The notes under the pieces: model-generated
Databases searched by the model: none
Told to the model about the DNA's origin: nothing
Seen by the model: the letters and a program-made list of their open reading frames with translations, nothing else
Translations under genes and position numbers: made by a program
Assembly: GCA_015183035.1 (NCBI GenBank)
Contig: JACZZP010000001.1
Location: 2,666,001 to 2,730,000, forward strand
DNA length: 64,000 nucleotides
Source: Meloidogyne chitwoodi
Taxonomy: Eukaryota > Nematoda > Chromadorea > Rhabditida > Meloidogynidae
Direction of reading: 5' to 3'
Shown: positions 58,101 to 64,000 of the stretch, in pieces
Position numbering within the stretch: the stretch's first letter is position 1
How the letters are laid out: every line of letters starts with the position of its first letter

Positions 58101-60809
58101 AAACGGTCAAAATTTAAAAATGGTAAAAATGACATTTTTTATTTTTTTACTTTGAAAATAGGCCCTCACAGAAATACGCGATTTACGTGCTAAAATTGAT
58201 TCTAATGTTAATTCTTCGGATGCCAAAGATGAAGAATTGCGTCAATTAAAAGATAAATTGGAACAAAATGGACAAGAAAGTGAATTTTTTGAATCTCAGG
58301 TTTTTATAATTTTTTAAATAAATTATTTTGATTTTATTTTAAAAAGGCAAAACTTTTACAAGAAAGTATTCAAATAAAAGGACAAAAATTAAATGATTCC
58401 CAAACAAAAATTGAACAATTGGAATCTCAATTGGAAGAAATTAGTGATGTTTTGGCTCGTGAAAGAACCAATTTTGCAGAAAAGCAGCAACTTTTAGAAG
58501 AAATTAATGTTAAACTTGGGAAGGATTTTTTAGGTTTTTTAAAAAAATTTTTGATTTTTTGACCTTCTAGAAGTTCATTTTCTTTAAATAATATTTTTTA
58601 AAGATTGTATAACCTTTTTTGCGTTAAATTTGATGGATCAGACAAATGATGATTCTCAAAATGCTACTTCAATTTCCTATCCTCCACGTTTCTTTTTTTT
58701 TAAATTTATTTTTTTTTAAATTTATTTTTTAAAAGATTTGGCAACTTCTAAACTCAAATTGTTTTTGGAACAAAAAGATGTGTTTAACTCTTTGTTAACT
58801 AGTAACGAAGAAAAAAATGATGTTGAATTTTGTAAAGGTATTTTACTTGTTGCACAAAATTTGTCAGATATTTTGTTGGTTTGCCCTTCTGCTGCTTATA
58901 CTGCTTCTATTCAACATTTTGAAGGTTTTTTATTCTTTTAAGGAATATTTTATTTTCTAATTTTTTTAAGAAGTAAATGACCAATGTCGTCAAATTCAAA
59001 TTTTATTGTCCAATTTTTTCAAAGAATTTCAAAATGTTTCTTCTTCTTCAAAAAAAGAAGATTTATTAAATAATTTATGGACAGAAATTGACAATTTAGA
59101 ATCTTTAATGGTTGCATTACCTACAGAAAGTAGTGATATAGATGTTAATACAGTTGGAAAACAATTGGAAGAAGAAATGAATTGTATGACTGAAGCAATA
59201 GCTGCAGCTGTTGAACATATTAATGAATTACAAAAGAAAAGGTTTTTTTAATTTTTTTTAATAATATTAGGTTATAGAGAATATTTTTAAGGTAAAGATT
59301 ATTTTTGAATAATTTTATTAGGTTTTTTAAACTTTAAAATAAAAAAACTGACTGGAAATCTGACATTCGCGCCTATTTTCATTAAAATGGAGGACCTTTT
59401 TCCTATTTTTTCATTAAAATCCGACTTGAAAAATTCCGCAAGCTCGAAAATAAATTTTAAAATGTTTATTTCACGGTTACACAAGTTAATTTTCAAGAAA
59501 AAAGTTTATTTCCCTTAGTTGGATTCGAACCCACTACCCTATAATTTTAAAATTTTGTTGTCGGGGCCTTAACCCATTTGACCAGAAAAATTATTTTTTC
59601 ATTTTTAATTTTGCTTCATTTTTTTTTGCTTAAATTGTTGATTTTTCTACTTGAAAAAATTTTTTTTTATTTTTTAAAATTTTTTTTCCAGTCGTGAAAC
59701 AAATATTGGAGTTCGTTTAGAAGTAAATGATAAAATATTAAATTCTTGTAATGAATTAATGAATGCAGTAAGAGAATTAGTAATAAAAAGTAAAGAAGTT
59801 CAAGAAGAAATTGTCGATAGTGGTAAAGGAATGGCTTCATCACCAATTGAATTTTATAAAAGAAATCATTTATGGACTGAAGGTTTTTGTTAAAACAATT
59901 TTTTTGATATTTTAAAATTTATTTTAATTTTATTTTAATTTTTTTAAAAAAGGTTTAATATCTGCTGGGCGTGCTGTTGGTGTTACCGCAGCAGAATTAG
60001 TGTAATTATTATTTTTTGAAAAAATTTTTTTTAATTTATTTTTTTTGTTAAAATAATATTTCTAAAAAATTATTTTATTTATTTTTTTTTAGAAAATCTG
60101 CCGACAAATTAATTATGGAAAAAGGAGGAAAATTTGAACATTTAATTGTTTCTGCTGGTTCTGTTGGTGCAAGGTTTTAATTAGAATAATATTTTTTTAT
60201 AATTATTTAATTTGTTTATTAGACTCGAATAGCCTTTTCCTATTTTTAAATTTTTAATGGGTTCATTTGATTCTCATGACTTGGGGGTCATTAGAGTCTT
60301 AAAAATTTATTTTTAGTGTTGCTCAACTTTTTGTCTCGTCACGTGTAAAGGCTGATAAAAATTCCCAAAAATTAATTGGACTTGGAAAAGCATCAAAAGA
60401 TGTAAATAAATGTACAGCTAATTTAGTTGGAATAGTTAAAAGAGGACAACAATCTTTGGGAGAAGAAAGTTTGATTTTTTTAAATTAAATTAAATTTATT
60501 AAAAAAATTATTTTAAAGAATTACTCGATTTTTCAAATCTTTCACTTCATGAAACTAAAAAAGAAGAGATGGAATCGCAAGTGCGTGTTCTTGAACTTGA
60601 AGCAGAATTATCTAGGGAAAGGTTTGACACTTTTTTTTGAAAATTTTGGAAATTCCAAAATTTTTATTTTTTTTTAAATTCCAAAAATTAGACTACGTTT
60701 CACTGCATTACGTAAACAACATTTTCATATTGCTCAATTAGTCTCTTCTAATAATCAGGAAAATGGAAGTGATGGTGGTAATGGAGAGGTAAAATCTTCT
60801 ACTAAATAA
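55180..60809 (+). CDS. hipr-1: HIP1/HIP1R homolog, clathrin-actin adaptor
   Basis: The start at 55180 gives MQEESFVKSQLVAFCKALNK. The N-terminal ANTH domain, about 55250-56820, shows VEAPLKQKHVRALVVGT, IFWHAVSRIQLEKNPVLTWK, FCQLLHKLIHDGHRKI, YDLFRRTKKFYEETANLQYF and LVQIPTLP. A linker with acidic and Ser/Pro-rich patches follows. A long coiled coil is encoded at about 57825-58520 (LEELRVLSTTLGQEREQST and onward). The C-terminal THATCH/I-LWEQ actin-binding module covers 59690-60640 (GVRLEVNDKILNSCNELMNA, EFYKRNHLWTEGLISAGRAV, FEHLIVSAGSVGASVAQLF). ANTH binds phosphoinositides, the coiled coil binds clathrin light chain, and THATCH binds F-actin, so the protein links endocytic pits to actin. 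The last residues are VKSSTK. About 20 introns; two carry tRNA-like sequences. Identification is firm. Confidence 0.93.
57615..57690 (+). pseudogene. tRNA-like sequence in hipr-1 intron
   Basis: It has A-box TAGTGTAGTGG and B-box GGTTCGAATCC at about 57666-57676. The T-stem pairs partly and there is no acceptor pairing. It lies in sense orientation in the intron before the coiled-coil exon. Confidence 0.5.
59511..59585 (-). pseudogene. tRNA-like sequence in hipr-1 intron, antisense
   Basis: On the minus strand it has an A-box-like TGGTCAAATGGG and B-box GGTTCGAATCC. The T-stem has four of five pairs. No acceptor stem is found. Confidence 0.5.
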
Positions 60810-61693
60810 TAATGACATTACTTCATGACTTTTTTTAAAAAAATTCTTTTTTGAAAGAATCTCTCCCTAAAAAATATTCTGATAATTTTTTTTCTTTGAT
60901 ATTTAATTTTTTTCGATATTTAATAGATTTTTATGTAATTTAGTTATTATTTTTAGAGGGATTAATCTAAGGGGTGAAAAGAAAATAATAATTGTTCCTC
61001 TAAAATACATATTGAAAAACACACTTTTTAATTATTTTCAATTTTTTTTTAAATCTTGTAGCACTTCTGTTAAAATTAGTCTTTAATAAAAACAGAAAAT
61101 TGTGTACTAAAAAATTCAGAATTCTGACTTAAAAAATTCTAATTTTAAAAAAATTCTGAAAAATTAAAAATTCTGTTTTTAAAAAATTTAGTGCAATCTT
61201 CTGATTTTTCATAAAATAAAAAAACATTCTTTGTAGTCTTTTTAGGTTCTAATTAAAATATTCTGATTTATTTTTTATACAAAATTTGTTTCAAAAATGT
61301 GAAATAAATTTAAAAATATTTATACTTTGTTGAGACTATTTTTTTTTGAGAGAAGCAAAATATTAAGTAATAATAAAACTATATATATTACATTTTAAAG
61401 CATGAGAGAGTGTTTATTTTTTAAAGAAATATATATATCCAAGGTTGGTATTTTATTTTCTGAAAATTAAAACAGAAATCAGAATTTTAAAACCAGAATT
61501 CTGATTCCAGAATTTTAAAAACCAGAATTCTGATTTTTAAAATTCAAAAAACCAGAGTTCTGATTTTGTAAAATTCTGAAAAACCAGAATTCTGATTTTT
61601 AAAATTCTGAAAAACCAGAATTCCGGTTTTAAAATTCTGAAAAATTAAAAATTCTGATTTTTAAAATTCAAAAAACCTCCAATTTCTTCTGTT
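60810..61693. repeat. Convergent spacer rich in ATTCTGATTTT words
   Basis: This lies between hipr-1 and rcn-1, which run tail to tail. From 61100 to 61675 the words AGAATTCTGATTTT and AAAATTCTGAAAAACC recur many times. No gene is seen. Confidence 0.75.
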
Positions 61694-62730
61694 TTATTTT
61701 TCAGAATCAGGTGGCCTTGAAGTGTGCGGCATTGGTATTTTTGCTGGCGGAATAATTTGTTCAGAAGACTCAGAATTTGCACTATCAGAATCATTTTCGC
61801 TTACAACATTAATATTATTAGAAGAATCCATTGAAACAACTCTTCTACCAAATATGGATTTTCCAATGCCGGCATCTATTGCACAGGGTGTCACCACAAT
61901 TGAAGGTCGACGTTGATGCTCATCCCCCTCATAAACTTCAAATTTGTCTTCTACTGCTAATGATGCCAGTCGTGACATTAAATCTAAGTTGCAGACAACA
62001 GGTGCCATCTCTGCATGTTGAACCTTAAAAATGTGTTTTTGCAAAATTGGGGAAAATGTCAAAATGGTCAGTTGACCAAAATGTCCAATTGGCCAAAAGT
62101 AATCAAATATTGTTTTTTTTTTTGGTAATTGACCAATTTGAACAATTTATAATAATTTTTAAAGTTTTACCCATCCAACGGGAGGTGAACTTGGCGGAGA
62201 TATAAGAAACTGCTTCTCAAGAGGTGGCAGTTTAAGATGTCCCTGTTCATCTTGGTCTACCCTTCTTGCCATTTTTATATTTTTAGCAAAGAATGCTTTC
62301 ATTTTTGTTCCATTAAAAGAGTGGTGCTCGACAAGTAGCTTTGCAGCTAATTTTAAGGGGAAATTAATTTAAATGGGTACATTAGAGTCTGAGATTGAAT
62401 AGACACTGTTTAATAAAAAAGAAAACCTGTAGCATGCTCAGGTTTTTCAAAAACAACACGAACACGTTGAAAACTTTTAAGAAAATCAATACGGATAGGA
62501 TCTGTTTCAGAAGTAATTTGTTGAAACAAAGATCGAAAGTTTGCTTTTTGTTCAGGATCATCAAATAATTCTTTTGGTACGTCCTAAAAAATAAAAAAAG
62601 AATATTTCTCTTTTTCGTCACTTACCCTAATAATAATCGCAGTGGGTAAAATCTCCTTATCACAAATTGTTTCAGGTTGTTTTTCTTCCGTTAAATCAGA
62701 CACTACCGGTCTTTTTTCTAATACATTCAT
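61694..62730 (-). CDS. rcn-1: Calcipressin (regulator of calcineurin, RCAN)
   Basis: The minus-strand start at 62730 gives MNVLEKRPVVSDLTEEKQPE. Four or five exons follow. An RRM-like N-terminal part includes LPTAIIIR, DVPKELFDDPEQKANFRSLF, DFLKSFQRVRVVFEKPEHAT, AKLLVEHHSFNG and MKAFFAKNIKM. The family signature FLISPPSSPPVGW is encoded near 62175-62215; its SP repeats are the GSK3/MAPK phosphorylation site in RCANs. The C-terminal exon has EGDEHQRRPSIVVTPC, where RRPSIVVT resembles the PxIxIT calcineurin-docking element. It ends SRPPDSEK. RCAN proteins bind calcineurin and inhibit or tune it, and C. elegans rcn-1 does so. The acidic Ser/Asn stretch before the end is longer than in vertebrates. 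Identification is firm. Confidence 0.94.
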
Positions 62731-63707
62731 TTGTTGTTTTGTATTGATTTAAATTAAAGTTTTAGAGAAAATAAGTCTTGTCTCGACTTTAAAACTTTTC
62801 TTTTAGATTTTTAAAAAAATATATAAAAGTACACTATAACGAAAAAAACAGTCTCAGTCAGATATTTTAGTGCTTCCCTATGTTTGGCACTTTTTTTCCT
62901 TCTTTTTGGCACACCCTTGGCTTTAATAATTGGATTCAATTCTCTTTTTAGAGGGGAGACTAAGTATATAAAAAGACAAGAAAAAAAGGAAATGTCGGGA
63001 GGGATTTTTATAAAACACTGTCAGCCGAATTTTATTCTCGACTGACTTAGTTACTTATGCTCGATAGATTGTGTAAAACTTGTAGAGATTGAAAAAATAG
63101 CAGGGGAGAAAAAAAGAGCTAAAAAGAGAGAAAAAAAGTAAATATTAAGTTAAAAATGCATTATTACAAAATGTTAAAAGACAAAATGACTATGAGAAGA
63201 AAAAACGTTTTATTGACATTTTGATATATTTTGCTCGTTATGACATTTTGTCTGTTTTTCTGTTATTGGTATTTAGTTAAAAATGCTTTTAATGGACGTT
63301 ATTTCTGACGACTCAAACACACAAAGATAGAGAAGTCAGTAAAAAATAATACTAGGTAGAGAATAAAAATAAATCTAACCCTATAAAAGCTGCAGTATTT
63401 AAAGTCAAAGACACTGTTAATAAGGAAAAGTGTTTTCGTAAACAAGATTAGTAAAGAAAAGACTTTCTTTTTTTAAATCTTTAAGGATTAAGCGTTGTTC
63501 GTTTAACTATATATTTATTTATTTTGCTTTATACTCTAAAGATCCTTTTTTTGCTTAAATAGACGCGTTTTTTGGCGTATTTTATATTTAAAACATGCCA
63601 ATGAGCTTCCTTTTTTTCAGTATTAAATTTTCTTATTTTTAACCTCTTTTTCTTAATAATTTTCTTGATATTTTTTTGATATTTAAGGTTGTTTAGACAT
63701 ATAAAAT
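62731..63707. other. Divergent intergenic region upstream of rcn-1
   Basis: Just under 1 kb holding the promoters of rcn-1 (minus) and the next gene (plus). It has GACATTTTG words (63180-63255) and AGAGAAAAAAAG patches. No other feature is seen. Confidence 0.5.
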
Positions 63708-64000
63708 ATGAGTTCTTCCATTCAAGGTCAACAACAAGAACAAACCACTAGTTTTAATATTCCTTCTACACACTCAGAAACATATCAAGAAGAAAATAAT
63801 CGTCGATTTGTAGTTTGCATATCAATTTTAAAAAGAATTTCTGATGTTTGTATTGTTTGTATAATATGTCTTGTTGGTATAATTAGTGTAAACTTTTCTT
63901 TCAATTTTTCTTATTAAAGCAAGTCTTTTTTAATTTTAGCCTTCTCTACTTAATTTGCCTTATTTTCTATCATTTCTTGCAATTTTAACTTGGTTGGCAC
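63708..64000 (+). CDS. Start of a multi-pass membrane protein, cut by the window end
   Basis: The start at 63708 gives a Gln/Ser-rich N-terminus (MSSSIQGQQQEQTTSFN) and then a basic stretch before a membrane helix (ISDVCIVCIICLVGIIS). A GT donor follows at about 63888, and after an intron of about 52 nt the frame continues PSLLNLPYFLSFLAILTWLA to the end of the window. The phrase G-I-x-x-P-S-x-L-x-x-x-Y-F-L-x-F-L-x-x-x-T-W resembles a segment in the N-terminal blades of Piezo channels, where it lies some 200 residues in. Too little is present to decide; it could equally be another polytopic protein. Confidence 0.5.

Overview
The window reads as nuclear DNA of a nematode, most like a tylenchid or root-knot (Meloidogyne-type) genome. 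The background is very AT-rich, introns are mostly 40-60 nt and end in TTTTTAG or TTTTAAG, and nearly every recognisable protein is an ortholog of a Caenorhabditis gene. The species assignment is an inference from style, not from a marker gene.

Layout: 0.3-1.4 kb, an unrecognised membrane-protein gene (minus). 1.4-6.8 kb, a gene-poor block with AAGTTTA-word repeats, a GAGCTC-rich satellite and a 33-bp minisatellite. 6.8-14.3 kb, nidogen (nid-1, plus). 14.7-15.9 kb, a nested hAT-like transposon. 16.4-18.7 kb, an R3H-domain protein (minus). 19.0-19.8 kb, a long-arm foldback element. 20.2-20.7 kb, a small secreted protein with four CxxxC motifs (plus). 21.1-22.5 kb, a two-pore K+ channel (plus). 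23.2-26.4 kb, an NHE-type Na+/H+ exchanger (minus). 26.4-31.9 kb, a long intergenic stretch. 31.9-37.8 kb, a NIDO/EGF/NIDO transmembrane protein, dex-1 (plus). 40.9-45.7 kb, CDK5 activator p35, cdka-1 (plus). 46.1-47.9 kb, a near-perfect 97-bp satellite. 48.2-52.3 kb, MAPK15/ERK7, mapk-15 (minus). 54.0-55.0 kb, a small coiled-coil gene (plus). 55.2-60.8 kb, HIP1R, hipr-1 (plus). 61.7-62.7 kb, calcipressin, rcn-1 (minus). 63.7 kb to the end, the start of a multi-pass membrane protein (plus).

Functionally the genes are ordinary housekeeping and neuronal genes: basement membrane and dendrite anchoring (nid-1, dex-1), excitability and pH (K2P, NHE), kinase control (cdka-1, mapk-15), endocytosis (hipr-1) and calcineurin control (rcn-1). 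No operon-like pathway joins them.

The most interesting material is non-genic. There are three non-autonomous transposons with exact 8-bp target duplications, one of them nested in another, plus a fourth with a more debatable one. A 97-bp satellite has copies that appear to differ at a single binary site. Several short words recur through introns. No wholly new biological system is evident. All exon models were made by eye and have not been compared with transcripts.
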